Counted from the stretch's first letter, positions 1-11,294 are shown. The stretch is 48,239 nt of DNA from Geobacillus proteiniphilus (GCF_001908025.1 NZ_MQMG01000026.1:1-48239), one strand, 5' to 3'. Program-made: numbers and translations. The notes: generated from the sequence alone by a model not told the origin.

Positions 1-1591
1 TTTGCGTGTACAGCAATTTTTGTTTGTTTTTCTCCTCACCGCTCGCCTGAATCGCTTTTTCCGTGCGCAAAAGCGCTGATTCCATCGCATAAATGTTCGA
101 GACGATGTCGGCGATGTTGACGAGCACTTCTTGCTCTTCTTCAATGCGCTGGCCGTATTTTTGCGCCGCTAAACCGGCGACCATCAAGGCGATTTTTTTC
201 GCGTTGCGCACCAAGTATTTCTCTTGTTCCAGCGCGCCCGTCCCCGGCTCTTCGGCGGCCATCATCATCAGTTCTTCCTGAAGCTGCTGCGCTTTTTGGA
301 AGAGCGGCAGCTCGCCTTTTAACGCCTTTTTCAAATACATGCCCGGCACGAGAAGGCGGTTGATTTCGTTCGTCCCCTCGAAAATGCGGTTGATGCGCGA
401 ATCGCGGTAGGCGCGCTCAATTTCGTATTCCTGCATAAAGCCGTACCCGCCGTGGATTTGCACGCCTTCATCCACGATGTAATCGAGCACTTCCGTGGCA
501 AAAAACTTGTTCAATGAGCATTCGATCGCATATTCGGCGATCGATTTCGCCACTTCTTTGCCATCTTTCGCCTTTTCCGCATCAAGCAGGCTCATCCGTT
601 CATCGAACAAGCCGACCGTGCGGTAAACCGAGCTTTCGGCGGCATACAGGCGCGACGCCATCGTCGCGAATTTTTCCTGCGTCAACGTAAACTGCGAAAT
701 CGGCCGTTTGAATTGCTGGCGCTGATTGGCGTATTTGAGCGTGATTTCAAGCGCCCGCTTCGCGCCGCCGACCGCCCCTAACCCAAGCTTGTAGCGGCCG
801 ATGTTCAAAATGTTGAAGGCGATGACATGGCCTTTTCCGATTTCACCGAGCACGTTTTCTTTCGGCACCGGCACATCTTGCAAAATGAGCGTTCTTGTCG
901 ACGAGCTTTTAATCCCCATTTTCTTTTCTTCCGGACCAGTTGAAACGCCCGGGAAGTCGCGTTCCACGATGAACGCGGTGAAATGTTCGCCGTCGACTTT
1001 TGCATAGACGACAAACACATCAGCAAAACCGGAGTTGGTGATCCATTGTTTTTCGCCGTTTAAAATGTAATGCGTGCCTTCCGCGTTTAATCTCGCCGTC
1101 GTTTTCGCGCCGAGGGCGTCCGAACCCGAGCCAGGCTCCGTCAAGGCGTAGGCGGCGATTTTTTCGCCGGTCGCTAAATACGGCAAATATTTTTGTTTTT
1201 GTTCTTCCGTGCCAAACAACACAATCGGCAGCGAGCCAATTCCGACGTGCGCCCCGTGCGAAATGGCAAAACCGCCGGCCGGCGCCATTTTTTCCGCAAT
1301 GATGGCCGAACTGACTTTATCTAGGCCCAAACCGCCGTATTCTTCCGGAATGTCAGCGCTTAACAAGCCGAGCTCGCCCGCTTTGCGAAGCAATTTCACG
1401 GAACGGTCAAACTCGTGGTTTTCCAAATGCTCGAGCTGCGGGAGCACTTCATTGTTGACATACTCTTCCGTCGTTTTGGCAATCATATGATGTTCGTCGG
1501 TGAAATCTTCCGGCGTAAACACGCGCTCCGCCGGAATGTCTTCAATCAAAAAGCTGCCGCCTTTGATCGCTTCTTCCATCGTTTTGGCCAT
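1..1591 (-). CDS. fadE: Acyl-CoA dehydrogenase FadE (C terminus cut by window edge)
   Basis: Flavoenzyme of the first beta-oxidation step, oxidising acyl-CoA to trans-2-enoyl-CoA and passing electrons to ETF. The frame starts at ATG 1591, nine bases after GGAGG, and is still open at base 1. About 530 residues are visible of the roughly 590 expected for FadE/YusJ. Readable family motifs are YALTEPGSGSDA in the flavin/substrate region, WITNSGFADVF, and IHGGYGFMQEYEIERAYRD followed by RIFEGTNEINR in the C-terminal helical domain. It is the last visible gene of a minus-strand fadN-fadA-fadE operon, the same order as in Bacillus subtilis, and lies 137 bases after fadA with a GC-rich hairpin between them. 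Regulation is probably from the fadN promoter by FadR. The only oddity is truncation by the window edge. Confidence 0.93.
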   Translation of the reverse strand, partial: MAKTMEEAIKGGSFLIEDIPAERVFTPEDFTDEHHMIAKTTEEYVNNEVLPQLEHLENHEFDRSVKLLRKAGELGLLSADIPEEYGGLGLDKVSSAIIAEKMAPAGGFAISHGAHVGIGSLPIVLFGTEEQKQKYLPYLATGEKIAAYALTEPGSGSDALGAKTTARLNAEGTHYILNGEKQWITNSGFADVFVVYAKVDGEHFTAFIVERDFPGVSTGPEEKKMGIKSSSTRTLILQDVPVPKENVLGEIGKGHVIAFNILNIGRYKLGLGAVGGAKRALEITLKYANQRQQFKRPISQFTLTQEKFATMASRLYAAESSVYRTVGLFDERMSLLDAEKAKDGKEVAKSIAEYAIECSLNKFFATEVLDYIVDEGVQIHGGYGFMQEYEIERAYRDSRINRIFEGTNEINRLLVPGMYLKKALKGELPLFQKAQQLQEELMMMAAEEPGTGALEQEKYLVRNAKKIALMVAGLAAQKYGQRIEEEQEVLVNIADIVSNIYAMESALLRTEKAIQASGEEKNKQKLLYTQ

Positions 1592-1625
1592 CGTTGATTT
1601 CCTCCCCCGAAAGATGATTGATGAT

Positions 1626-1646
1626 CCGGGCGGCAACGCCGCCCGG
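1626..1646. repeat. GC-rich perfect hairpin in the fadA-fadE gap
   Basis: CCGGGCGGC (1626-1634) and GCCGCCCGG (1638-1646) form a perfect 9-bp stem with a 3-base loop. No T-run follows on the minus strand, so this is not a standard terminator. It could set the fadA:fadE mRNA ratio by stabilising or processing the operon transcript; that is inference. Confidence 0.5.
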
Positions 1647-1728
1647 GAAATAGACGTTCCATGCAGACGGGCAAATGCGGATGCATGCCTCGCGCGAGCT
1701 GATGAAGCCCGCTCGCTGTCAGCTGCCG

Positions 1729-2901
1729 CTACAGCAGCTCAAACACGCCGGCCGCTCCCATGCCGCCGCCGATGCACATCGTGACGATGCCGAACTGCAC
1801 GTTGCGGCGCCGCATTTCGTAAAGCAAAGACAAGGTCAGCTTCGCGCCCGTGCAGCCGAGCGGGTGGCCTAGAGCAATCGCCCCGCCGTTGACGTTGACA
1901 ATGTCTTCATCCAACCCAAGTTCGCGGATGACTTGGATCGATTGCGAGGCGAACGCTTCGTTCAGCTCGATCAAACCGATGTCGGACAGCTCAAGGCCGG
2001 CCAGCTTCAACGCTTTCGGCACCGCAGCGACCGGGCCGATCCCCATCACTTCCGGCGGCACGCCGGCAACCGCGAACGAACGAAACTTGCCGAGCGGCTT
2101 CAAGCCGAGCGACTCCGCTTTTTCGCGGTCCATCACCATGACCGCCGCCGCCCCGTCGCTCATTTGCGACGCGTTGCCGGCGGTGACGGTGCCGTTTACC
2201 GCAAACGCCGGCCGGAGTTTCGCGAGCGTTTCCATATTCGTGTCCGGGCGCACGCCTTCATCTTGTGTAAAGACGACTTTCTCCTCAACGAGTTTGTTGC
2301 CTTCTACTTTGCGCACCGTCACCTCGACCGGCACGATTTCTTCATTGAATTTTCCTTCGGCAATCGCCTTGGCGGCGCGCTGGTGGCTGCGCACCGCGAA
2401 CGCGTCTTGGTCCTCGCGGCTGACGCCGTATTTTTTCGCCACTTGCTCGGCAGTGTGCCCCATCGACATGTAGTATTCCGGCGCTTCTTCCGCCAAGCGG
2501 GCGTTCGGGCGGACGACATGCCCCATCATCGGCACCATGCTCATCGATTCGACCCCGCCGGCGATGACCGTGTCGGAATGGCCGAGCATCACCCGTTCCG
2601 CCGCATAGGCGATCGCCTGCAAACCGGACGAGCAATACCGGTTGATCGTGATCGCCGGCACGGTATATGGCAGCCCGGCGAGCGCGCCGATGTTGCGGGC
2701 GATGTTCAATCCTTGCTCCGCCTCCGGCATGGCGCACCCGATAATCAAGTCGTCAATGTTTCCTTCATAGTTCCCCGCGCGCTTGATCGTTTCTTTGACG
2801 ACGAGCGCCCCTAAATCATCCGGCCGCACGTGGGCGAGCGTTCCTTTTTTCGCTTTGCCGACCGGTGTGCGCGCACCTGCGACAATGACCGCTTCTCTCA
2901 C
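1729..2901 (-). CDS. fadA: Acetyl-CoA acyltransferase (3-ketoacyl-CoA thiolase) FadA
   Basis: Thiolase that cleaves 3-ketoacyl-CoA with CoA to acetyl-CoA and a shortened acyl-CoA, the last step of each beta-oxidation turn; cytosolic. The 390-residue protein has the normal thiolase length. The nucleophilic cysteine sits in [12 protein letters not shown], the catalytic histidine in [15 protein letters not shown], and the second cysteine in [12 protein letters not shown] near the C terminus. The start is GTG 2901 behind GGGGGGA, reading [17 protein letters not shown], the standard thiolase opening. It lies 27 bases downstream of fadN and upstream of fadE on the same strand. The identification is firm; the symbol follows the B. 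subtilis gene order (YusK). Confidence 0.95.
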   Translation of the reverse strand: MREAVIVAGARTPVGKAKKGTLAHVRPDDLGALVVKETIKRAGNYEGNIDDLIIGCAMPEAEQGLNIARNIGALAGLPYTVPAITINRYCSSGLQAIAYAAERVMLGHSDTVIAGGVESMSMVPMMGHVVRPNARLAEEAPEYYMSMGHTAEQVAKKYGVSREDQDAFAVRSHQRAAKAIAEGKFNEEIVPVEVTVRKVEGNKLVEEKVVFTQDEGVRPDTNMETLAKLRPAFAVNGTVTAGNASQMSDGAAAVMVMDREKAESLGLKPLGKFRSFAVAGVPPEVMGIGPVAAVPKALKLAGLELSDIGLIELNEAFASQSIQVIRELGLDEDIVNVNGGAIALGHPLGCTGAKLTLSLLYEMRRRNVQFGIVTMCIGGGMGAAGVFELL

Positions 2902-2928
2902 GCCAATCCCCCCTTGATCTCCTCCGCT

Positions 2929-5316
<2,388 letters not shown>

Positions 5317-5337
5317 TTCGGTTCCCCCTCACACCAT

Positions 5338-5355
5338 TGAATGAATGGTCATTCA
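5338..5355. promoter_or_regulatory. FadR operator upstream of fadN
   Basis: TGAATGA-ATGG-TCATTCA is a perfect 7-bp inverted repeat with a 4-base spacer, matching the known Bacillus FadR (YsiA) box TGAATGAnTAnTCATTCA except at one central base. It lies 22 bases upstream of the fadN start codon, where a TetR-family repressor released by long-chain acyl-CoA would block transcription. Confidence 0.85.
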
Positions 5356-5378
5356 TTTTTTGATGAAAAAAATATCGT

Positions 5379-5392
5379 TGAAACCGCTCTCT
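5379..5392. promoter_or_regulatory. cre-like (CcpA) site in the fadN leader
   Basis: TGAAACCGCTCTCT matches the cre consensus TGWNANCGNTNWCA at all fixed positions but the last. It sits between the proposed -10 box and the FadR operator, a typical place for catabolite repression. The match is by eye only. Confidence 0.4.
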
Positions 5393-5399
5393 ATAACTA

Positions 5400-5428
5400 A
5401 ATATATAGTATGTTGATAATTTTCGCAA
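5400..5428 (-). promoter_or_regulatory. Candidate SigA promoter of fadNAE
   Basis: On the minus strand TTGCGA (5428-5423) and TATATT (5405-5400) are separated by 17 bases. The predicted start near 5393 places the cre-like site at about +1 and the FadR box about 40 bases downstream. The -35 match is only moderate. Confidence 0.4.
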
Positions 5429-5503
5429 TATATTTGTGCATATTTTTCCCGACATCGCACTCCGAAATGTTGCTCATACTAACGATCAGGAGGTGAACCA
5501 CCG

Positions 5504-5653
5504 ATGGCCCGGTTGAAAAAAAATCCATCTGAACGCGGCGTCAGCGCCGCAAGCGTCAAAGGAAACGCCGGCCCGACGGTCGAAGCCGACGGCGGCGGCA
5601 AGCGGACAAGCCAAAACCAGCAGTACAAAAAACACAACATGCAAGGGGACTGA
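5504..5653 (+). CDS. yuzL: YuzL-like small protein (49 aa)
   Basis: Short basic, Gly/Ala-rich protein opening MARLKKNPSERGVSAASV and ending YKKHNMQGD. It resembles the YuzL family of Bacillaceae, encoded at the same place in B. subtilis between fadN (yusL) and yusM. The composition (no cysteine, Lys/Gly/Gln/Asn-rich) is like small acid-soluble spore proteins, but no function is established. The start is ATG 5504, seven bases after a perfect AGGAGGTGA ribosome site (5488-5496). The stop codon lies inside a perfect hairpin, CTGACGCC-cat-GGCGTCAG (5650-5668), which lacks a T-run. Divergent from fadN. Confidence 0.8.
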   Translation: MARLKKNPSERGVSAASVKGNAGPTVEADGGGKRTSQNQQYKKHNMQGD

Positions 5654-5870
5654 CGCCCATGGCGTCAGCTCCCGCCTGTCATAGCTGCAAATAAAGAGAG
5701 GCCGCACGATCTGAACGGCGTTTACCTCAAATGACCGCCCGACGCCCCGTGACATGCAACGGCGTTTGTCTGAAATCCAAAAAGGCTTGATGGCCGTTGC
5801 CGCTGGATGCCTGTCCCCTTCTGCGCCCGAACGCTCGGCGTCCGCCGGCGTTTTCCTCTGTTTTGCGCCC

Positions 5871-6788
5871 CTACTTGCGGAGGATGCCTTTTAAAACAAA
5901 CGCCACGTTGGCCGGCCGTTCGGCGAGCCGGCGCATAAAATAGCCATACCAGTCCGTGCCGTACGGAACGTACACGCGCATCGTATATCCTTCGCGCGCC
6001 AGCTGCACTTGGCGCTCCGGGCGGATGCCGTACAGCATTTGGAATTCAAACTGGCTGTTGGGAATGTTGTATTCTTTGACGAGCTGCTTCGTATATTCGA
6101 TGATGGCGTCGTCATGCGTCGCCACCGCCGTATAGTTGCCGTTTAGCAAATGCATTTTGATGATCTTCTTAAAGTTCTCATCGACATCTTTTTTATCCGG
6201 AAACGCCACTTCGGGCGGTTCTTTGTACGCTCCTTTGACGAGACGCAAGTTCGGGCGGTACGGCTTTAAGTCTTCAATGTCTTGTTCCGTCCGGTACAAA
6301 TACGCCTGCAGCACCGTGCCGACGTTGTCGTATTCTTTTTTCAACGTTTTAAAAATGTCCAGCGTCTTTTGGCAGCGCGAATAGTCTTCCATATCGATCG
6401 TCACAAACACACCGCGCTGTTTTGCCGCATCCAAAATACGGCGCATGTTGCGCATGACAAGCTCATCGGAAATATCAAGCCCCATCGATGTCATTTTCAG
6501 CGACAGCTGCGAGTTCAATTTCTCCCGGCTGATCGCCTCAATCGCCTCCAAGCAATGGCGCGCCATCTCATTCGCTTCCTGCTCATTGTCGACAAACTCA
6601 CCCAAATAGTCGACCGTGACCGCCAATCCTTTTTCGTTCAGCTGGCGGATGACGCGCACCGCTTCCTCGATCGTTTCGCCGGCGACAAACCTTGACGCGC
6701 CGAAGCGGAGGCCGTATCGTTTCGCCCATTTCGTCAATGTTTTATTTTTCGATAAGAACAGGAAAAAATCGCGCATCAACTGCTCCAC
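5871..6788 (-). CDS. fadM: Proline dehydrogenase (FadM/PutB type)
   Basis: FAD-dependent enzyme that oxidises L-proline to delta-1-pyrroline-5-carboxylate, feeding electrons to the membrane quinone pool. It is a 305-residue monofunctional enzyme, the usual length for Gram-positive PRODH, with a TIM-barrel fold suggested by the repeated strand motifs (GLAVTVDYLGE, GVFVTIDMED, NLRLVKGAYKEP). The substrate-binding signature near the C terminus is visible: RVYVPYGTDWYGYFMRRLAE with the paired arginines. The start is taken as GTG 6788, nine bases after AAGGAGG, giving VEQLMRDFF; the longer frame upstream has no ribosome site. In B. subtilis the homologue yusM/fadM sits at the same place next to fadNAE. 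Its own promoter lies just upstream. Confidence 0.9.
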   Translation of the reverse strand: MEQLMRDFFLFLSKNKTLTKWAKRYGLRFGASRFVAGETIEEAVRVIRQLNEKGLAVTVDYLGEFVDNEQEANEMARHCLEAIEAISREKLNSQLSLKMTSMGLDISDELVMRNMRRILDAAKQRGVFVTIDMEDYSRCQKTLDIFKTLKKEYDNVGTVLQAYLYRTEQDIEDLKPYRPNLRLVKGAYKEPPEVAFPDKKDVDENFKKIIKMHLLNGNYTAVATHDDAIIEYTKQLVKEYNIPNSQFEFQMLYGIRPERQVQLAREGYTMRVYVPYGTDWYGYFMRRLAERPANVAFVLKGILRK

Positions 6789-6829
6789 TGTTGCAAGCCT
6801 CCTTGTATGGAAACGCATTCACCATTCTT

Positions 6830-6857
6830 ATTGTACCATGTTTCAATTCAATTGAAT
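6830..6857 (-). promoter_or_regulatory. fadM promoter (extended -10) and palindrome
   Basis: Minus-strand TGGTACAAT (TACAAT at 6835-6830) is an extended -10 box with TATTCA 17 bases upstream. A perfect palindrome ATTCAATTGAAT (6846-6857) lies between them and may be an operator. Confidence 0.4.
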
Positions 6858-6952
6858 ATGTTTTTTCCCCACGGTTTATTTTTTATATGCGCATAATTTT
6901 CCACTCTCTGCACAATCTACAAGCGAACAACCGACGAAAGGAGCGAACAACG

Positions 6953-7210
6953 ATGCAACAGCAACCACAAATGAACCCGCAGGCGGCGATGCCCGAGCCG
7001 CCGCAAATGGTGTCCACAAAAGACGCCATGTATTTTTCCGATATGATGTCGTGGAACTTGCTCGCAGCGAAAAAAGCGCACTTTTTCGCCTCACAATGCC
7101 GAGACCCTGAAGTGGTGCAGGCGATCGAGCGCGCCGGGCAAATGCACCAGCGCCATTACAACATGATTTTGCGCCATTTGCAAAACCCGCCGCAACCGCC
7201 GGTCATGTAA
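6953..7210 (+). CDS. CotF-like small spore coat protein (85 aa)
   Basis: Met/Gln/Pro-rich ends (MQQQPQMNPQAAMPEPPQM and LQNPPQPPVM) flank one helical segment, VSTKDAMYFSDMMSWNLLA followed by KKAHFFASQCRDPEVV. That pattern (DMMSWNLLAAKKAHFFA) is typical of one half of the ferritin-like CotF coat family. The start is ATG 6953, nine bases after AAAGGAG. It lies 15 bases upstream of a second CotF-like gene, and the two are probably cotranscribed in the mother cell. B. subtilis has yusN in this position. Function beyond coat association is not known. Confidence 0.75.
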   Translation: MQQQPQMNPQAAMPEPPQMVSTKDAMYFSDMMSWNLLAAKKAHFFASQCRDPEVVQAIERAGQMHQRHYNMILRHLQNPPQPPVM

Positions 7211-7225
7211 AAGGAGGAAAGCCGC

Positions 7226-7561
7226 ATGAACACAAGACAAGTGCAAAACCCGGAAACGCAAGTGCCGAAAACACCGCAAATGAATGAGCGCGACTTTTTG
7301 AACGATATGTTGACAACAGAAAAATACATGACGTCGGCATACAGCGTGTACTTGCATGAGGCGAGCAACCAACCGTTATATCAAGAAATGATGAACATTT
7401 TCACAGAAACACAAAACTGCCAGCGCGAACTGTATAACTTGATGTTCAAAAAAGGCTGGTACAAACTTGAAGCCGCCGATCCGCAAAAGCTTCAGCAAAT
7501 GTACCAGCAGTTCCAAGGGTATACCAGCCAGTTCCCTTATCAAGGAAACCAACTGCAGTGA
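7226..7561 (+). CDS. yusN: Spore coat protein, CotF family (YusN-like, 111 aa)
   Basis: Coat_F-type protein with a Gln/Pro-rich N terminus and a helical core: MNERDFLNDMLTTEKYMTSA, then YSVYLHEASNQPLYQEMMNI and a second helix containing CQRELYNLMFKKGWYKLE. The sequence FLNDMLTTEKYM...YLHEASN is characteristic of CotF-related proteins, which are synthesised in the mother cell and assembled on the spore coat. The C-terminal tail is rich in Gln and Tyr. The start is ATG 7226 behind AAAGGAGG. It follows the shorter CotF-like gene by 15 bases and is followed by a clear intrinsic terminator. The symbol comes from the matching gene order in B. subtilis (yusL-yusM-yusN). Confidence 0.8.
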   Translation: MNTRQVQNPETQVPKTPQMNERDFLNDMLTTEKYMTSAYSVYLHEASNQPLYQEMMNIFTETQNCQRELYNLMFKKGWYKLEAADPQKLQQMYQQFQGYTSQFPYQGNQLQ

Positions 7562-7572
7562 AGAAAGCAAAC

Positions 7573-7612
7573 GAGGATGTCCTCTAGTGCGCGCGGACAT
7601 CCTCTTTCTCGT
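7573..7612 (+). terminator. Terminator after the coat protein genes
   Basis: GAGGATGTCC (7573-7582) pairs perfectly with GGACATCCTC (7595-7604) and is followed by TTTCTCGT. It separates the coat genes from the germination operon. Confidence 0.8.
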
Positions 7613-7650
7613 CTGACAATGAGAAAGTCTCAACACAAAGGGGGAGAGGG

Positions 7651-9120
7651 ATGACAGCTCCACCGCCATCCGTATGGGCGACGCTGCAAACATTAGGAAG
7701 CTCGATGGATTTCCAAACGAAAGTGTACCGGAACGACACATCCGGTCTCTATCTATGGGTGTCGTATATCAAGCCGATGGTTGATATAGAAACTGTCGCT
7801 CGCTCTATTTTCCCATACTTGTTTCATCGTCCGTTTTCATCTTTAGAAGATATACGCCAAGCTCTTCCGATCGACGACGCCTATATCTCTAGCGACCCAA
7901 ATGATGTAAAGGCCAAACTGCTCGAGGGATATTTATTCGTCCGCCTTCATGAAACGGACGAAACCGGGCTGCTCATAAAGGCGCAAAAAACATTGGAACG
8001 GACACTCACTATCCCCGAAGTGGAATTTAGCGTCGTCGGCCCGAAGGAGTCGTTTATTGAATCGTTGGAAACAAATTTGTACTTATTGCGCAAACGAATC
8101 CCGATCGACCGTTTGACGGTCAAAATGACAAGGGTCGGAACGCTGTCGAAAACGAAAGTCGCCGTTGTGTATATTGATGGCATTGCTAATCCCGACAACG
8201 TCCAAACGGTTCTTCAGCGCATCGAACAAGTGGAATTTGACGAGATGATCGACAGCTCTTATATCGTACAAATTATTTCGGACAACCGGCACTCCCCCTT
8301 TCCGCAGCTGCTCGATACGGAGCACCCGGACCGAGTCGCTGCCGTGCTGGCCGAAGGAAAAGTAGCAATTATAGTGGATGGATCTCCGCATGTGTTGATT
8401 GGTCCGACGACGTTAGTGGAATTTTTTTCATCCTTTGAAGACTATTTTCTCAATTGGACGATCGCATCGTTTTTCCGTCTCATCCGCCTGTTTTCGGTCA
8501 CCTTTTCCATTTTGATCACGCCGATCTATGTAGCGACGTTGAACTATCATTACGAACTGATTCCAAAAGATTTACTCGGCACCTTGATTACATCAAGAAG
8601 GGAAATTCCGTTCCCACCCATTTTGGAAGTGTTGTTTCTCGAACTAACGATTGAGCTATTGAGGGAGGCCGGGGCGCGGCTCCCAACAAAAGTCGGCCAA
8701 ACGATCGGGATCGTGGGCGGGATTGTTATTGGAACCGCCTCCGTTGAAGCCGGTTTGACAAGCAATGTTTTGCTCATCTTAGTGGCGCTCGCCGCACTGG
8801 CTTCCTTTACTACTCCCGTTTATAAAATCGGGAACACCATTCGCTTGATGCGTTTTCCCTTTATCCTGTTCGCTGAAATGTGGGGGTTGCTTGGCGTTGC
8901 TTTTTGTTTTTGTATTGTCATGACCCATCTGCTTTACTTAACTTCGCTCGGTCGTCCGTTCCTTGCTCCTTTATATCCGCCCCGTTGGCGGGATTTAAAA
9001 GACGCGTTCATCCGCCTGCCGTTTACAAGCCAATCGAAACGGCCGGAAACATTGCGGACCGAGCAGCCCATTCGCTTTAATAGGAAAAAGGCAAAAGAAA
9101 AACGGGACATCGACGAATGA
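7651..9120 (+). CDS. Spore germination receptor A subunit (GerA family)
   Basis: A subunit of a Ger-type nutrient germinant receptor in the spore inner membrane. It has 489 residues, close to B. subtilis GerAA. A hydrophilic N-terminal domain of about 250 residues is followed by a membrane region: SFFRLIRLFSVTFSILITP, then the family signature REIPFPPILEVLFLELTIE with LLREAGARLPTKVGQTIGIVGG, and EAGLTSNVLLILVALAALASF. The C terminus is a basic cytosolic tail (FNRKKAKEKRDIDE). The start is ATG 7651 behind GGGGGAGAGG. It is followed by B and C subunit genes, the standard gerA tricistron, normally forespore-specific (SigG). I could not find a convincing SigG promoter. The germinant cannot be read from sequence. 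Confidence 0.92.
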   Translation: MTAPPPSVWATLQTLGSSMDFQTKVYRNDTSGLYLWVSYIKPMVDIETVARSIFPYLFHRPFSSLEDIRQALPIDDAYISSDPNDVKAKLLEGYLFVRLHETDETGLLIKAQKTLERTLTIPEVEFSVVGPKESFIESLETNLYLLRKRIPIDRLTVKMTRVGTLSKTKVAVVYIDGIANPDNVQTVLQRIEQVEFDEMIDSSYIVQIISDNRHSPFPQLLDTEHPDRVAAVLAEGKVAIIVDGSPHVLIGPTTLVEFFSSFEDYFLNWTIASFFRLIRLFSVTFSILITPIYVATLNYHYELIPKDLLGTLITSRREIPFPPILEVLFLELTIELLREAGARLPTKVGQTIGIVGGIVIGTASVEAGLTSNVLLILVALAALASFTTPVYKIGNTIRLMRFPFILFAEMWGLLGVAFCFCIVMTHLLYLTSLGRPFLAPLYPPRWRDLKDAFIRLPFTSQSKRPETLRTEQPIRFNRKKAKEKRDIDE

Positions 9121-9141
9121 CAAACCGACAGGAGGACGACA

Positions 9142-10230
9142 ATGGCTTCTGTTGCCGAACGTCTACAAGTTTCACCTTTCATGACCTTTTTTGTGATCGT
9201 GTCCATGCAAATCGGTGTCGGAGTGCTCGGATTTCAGCGGGTCATCGCGAAAACAGCCGGACATGATGCCTGGATTTCCGTCCTGCTTGCCGGCGCTTCG
9301 TCCCATCTGATTCTCATCGTGCTATACTGGTTGCTGCAACAGGCAGATGGCGATTTCCTCCTCCTTCATCAGCGCCTTTTCGGCCGCTGGGTCGGAGGAG
9401 CCCTTTCGTCATTGCTTGCCCTTTACTTTGCCGCTATGGCCTTTGTCGTTCTGCGCACATATATCGAAGTGATTCAAGTATGGATGTTTCCTGACTTGAA
9501 AACATGGGAATTTTCACTCGCATTTTTGTTTCTTTGTCTATACATTACCGTTGGCGGATTCCGGGTTGTTGTCGGCATTTGCTTTTTTTGCTTGATCATT
9601 CCGAGCTATTTGTTGTTTACCTTTTGGTTTGTCCTTGATTACACTGACTTTTACCAGCTGCTTCCGATATTGGATCATCCCCCTTCAACCATTGTGAAGG
9701 CGGCGAAACAAATGACATTGACGATGCTTGGATACGAAACGATTTTGCTCTTTTACCCTTTTATCAAGCGCGGAAACCAGTCCGCCAAATGGGCGCATGC
9801 CGCCTTATTGACGACGACATTGTTTTATGCGTTGCTTACCGTATTGACATTGGCATATTTTAGCGAAAAACAACTGCAGCGGCAAATTTGGCCGACGTTA
9901 ACGATGTGGAAAATAGTGGAATTGCCGTTCATTGAACGCTTCGAATATATCGGCATCGCCAACTGGCTGCTGATTATTTTGCCGAACGTCTGCTTAGGAT
10001 TATGGTGTTCTTCACGGATATGCAAGCAGCTTTTTCCGGTCCGCCAAAAAACTGCGTTGCTCGTCATTGCCGCCATTTGTTTTTTCAGCACGCTGCTCAT
10101 TCATGACCGCAAAGAAGTAGACTTCGTTAACACCATTTTAAACAGAGTCGGCTTTTATTTCCTTTATATATGGATTCCTTGTCTTGCAGGCATTACATAT
10201 ATTGTGAAGAAAGTGAGAGGAAACGTATGA
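9142..10230 (+). CDS. Spore germination receptor B subunit (GerB-type permease)
   Basis: Integral membrane B subunit of the receptor, a member of the endospore germination (spore-germ) branch of the APC amino-acid permease superfamily. It has 362 residues with about ten hydrophobic segments, among them FFVIVSMQIGVGVLGFQRVI near the N terminus and LLVIAAICFFSTLLI near the C terminus. The opening, including QIGVGVLGFQRVIAKTAGHDAWISV, is typical of GerAB/GerKB. It is thought to hold the nutrient-binding pocket. ATG 9142 follows the ribosome site GGAGGA, 21 bases after the A gene. Its stop codon overlaps the C-subunit start (ATGA at 10227-10230), indicating translational coupling. Confidence 0.92.
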   Translation: MASVAERLQVSPFMTFFVIVSMQIGVGVLGFQRVIAKTAGHDAWISVLLAGASSHLILIVLYWLLQQADGDFLLLHQRLFGRWVGGALSSLLALYFAAMAFVVLRTYIEVIQVWMFPDLKTWEFSLAFLFLCLYITVGGFRVVVGICFFCLIIPSYLLFTFWFVLDYTDFYQLLPILDHPPSTIVKAAKQMTLTMLGYETILLFYPFIKRGNQSAKWAHAALLTTTLFYALLTVLTLAYFSEKQLQRQIWPTLTMWKIVELPFIERFEYIGIANWLLIILPNVCLGLWCSSRICKQLFPVRQKTALLVIAAICFFSTLLIHDRKEVDFVNTILNRVGFYFLYIWIPCLAGITYIVKKVRGNV

Positions 10231-11294
10231 GCATACGAACCGCTCTGTTGATCGGGTTTACCGTCGCGATCCTTTGCGGCTGTCTTCGCAAAGAAATTTT
10301 GGATGATATCAACATTGAAAGCGCGGTCGGGTTTGATGAAGCAGGAAAAGAGAAAATTCGGGGAACCGTTCTCATCCCGGTTTACAAAAAAGGAGAAACA
10401 GCAAACAAAACGTTGACAGCCGTTTCCCCTACGGCGAAAGACGTGCTCGAAGAACTGCAATATAAAACATCTGAGCCGCTCGTCAACGGAAGCATTGAGA
10501 CCGCCTTGTACGGAAAACGCCTGGCCAAACGGGGGATTTTTCCCTTTGTCAATAAATTCCACCGCGATGCGAGCATCGGGGCGAGACTGTATTTGGCGGT
10601 GGTCGATGGGACAGCTGAACGTTTGCTCGAAGGACGTTACGGCCGGCAAGGAAGCGGCATTTATCTCTCGAACTTACTAAAACAAAATATCGAGCAGCGC
10701 GATTTGCCCAAAACAAATTTGCATTTATTTTTAAAAACGTACTATGCGGACGGAAAAGATCCTTTTTTGCCATATATACGCCGGGTGGGTGAAGATGTAC
10801 AAGTGATCGGTGTTGCTCTCTTTCGCAACGATCGGATGGTCGATACGATTGGGCGGAGTGATATGTTCTACTTTAAAATCGCAGCCGATGCCTACAGTGA
10901 AGGTACCCATACGATCCGATTGAATCGCCAACACTACGTATCCATTAAAAATATCTCAACAAAGCGGACCATTTCCTTTTCAGGACCAAAAACCCGCCCG
11001 CATATTCATGTTCATCTTGCGCTTGAAGGAGTCGTACGCGAATACAAACGTGGGGCATTCACATTCGATGTCCGCAAGTCTGTCGAAAAAACATTCGAAC
11101 AACAAATTCGTTCGAAAACCGCGGCTCTTCTCCGCCGTTTTCAAGAAAAACACATCGATCCGATCGGCTTCGGCGATCTGGCCGCGAGCCGTTACCGACA
11201 GTTTCGCCACCGCGATTTTTATAAGAACTACAGCCACCTTCCGATCCGCGTCACCGCCGAGGTGACGATCCGCGACACCGGAATCATCGAATAA
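10227..11294 (+). CDS. Spore germination lipoprotein C subunit (GerC family)
   Basis: Lipoprotein subunit of the germinant receptor, expected on the outer face of the spore inner membrane. It has 355 residues beginning MSIRTALLIGFTVAILCGC, a lipoprotein signal with a lipobox ending at Cys19. The region after the lipobox (LRKEILDDINIESAVGFDE) is the usual GerAC opening, and the C-terminal region ILRRFQ-like helices and PIRVTAEVTIRDTG fit the GerC fold. A longer upstream frame exists, but ATG 10227 overlaps the B-gene stop and is preceded by GTGAGAGG, so it is preferred. The stop codon lies inside the left arm of a bidirectional terminator. Confidence 0.9.
   Translation: MSIRTALLIGFTVAILCGCLRKEILDDINIESAVGFDEAGKEKIRGTVLIPVYKKGETANKTLTAVSPTAKDVLEELQYKTSEPLVNGSIETALYGKRLAKRGIFPFVNKFHRDASIGARLYLAVVDGTAERLLEGRYGRQGSGIYLSNLLKQNIEQRDLPKTNLHLFLKTYYADGKDPFLPYIRRVGEDVQVIGVALFRNDRMVDTIGRSDMFYFKIAADAYSEGTHTIRLNRQHYVSIKNISTKRTISFSGPKTRPHIHVHLALEGVVREYKRGAFTFDVRKSVEKTFEQQIRSKTAALLRRFQEKHIDPIGFGDLAASRYRQFRHRDFYKNYSHLPIRVTAEVTIRDTGIIE

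Noticed and set aside
1933-2814. 293-codon plus-strand frame opposite fadA
   Set aside because: His/Arg-rich antisense frame of a firm thiolase gene, typical of GC-rich codon shadows.
6880-6900. SigK-like -10 (CATAATTTT) before the CotF-like genes
   Set aside because: Only CATA and one T match and no -35 AC element sits at the right distance, so I do not list it as a promoter.
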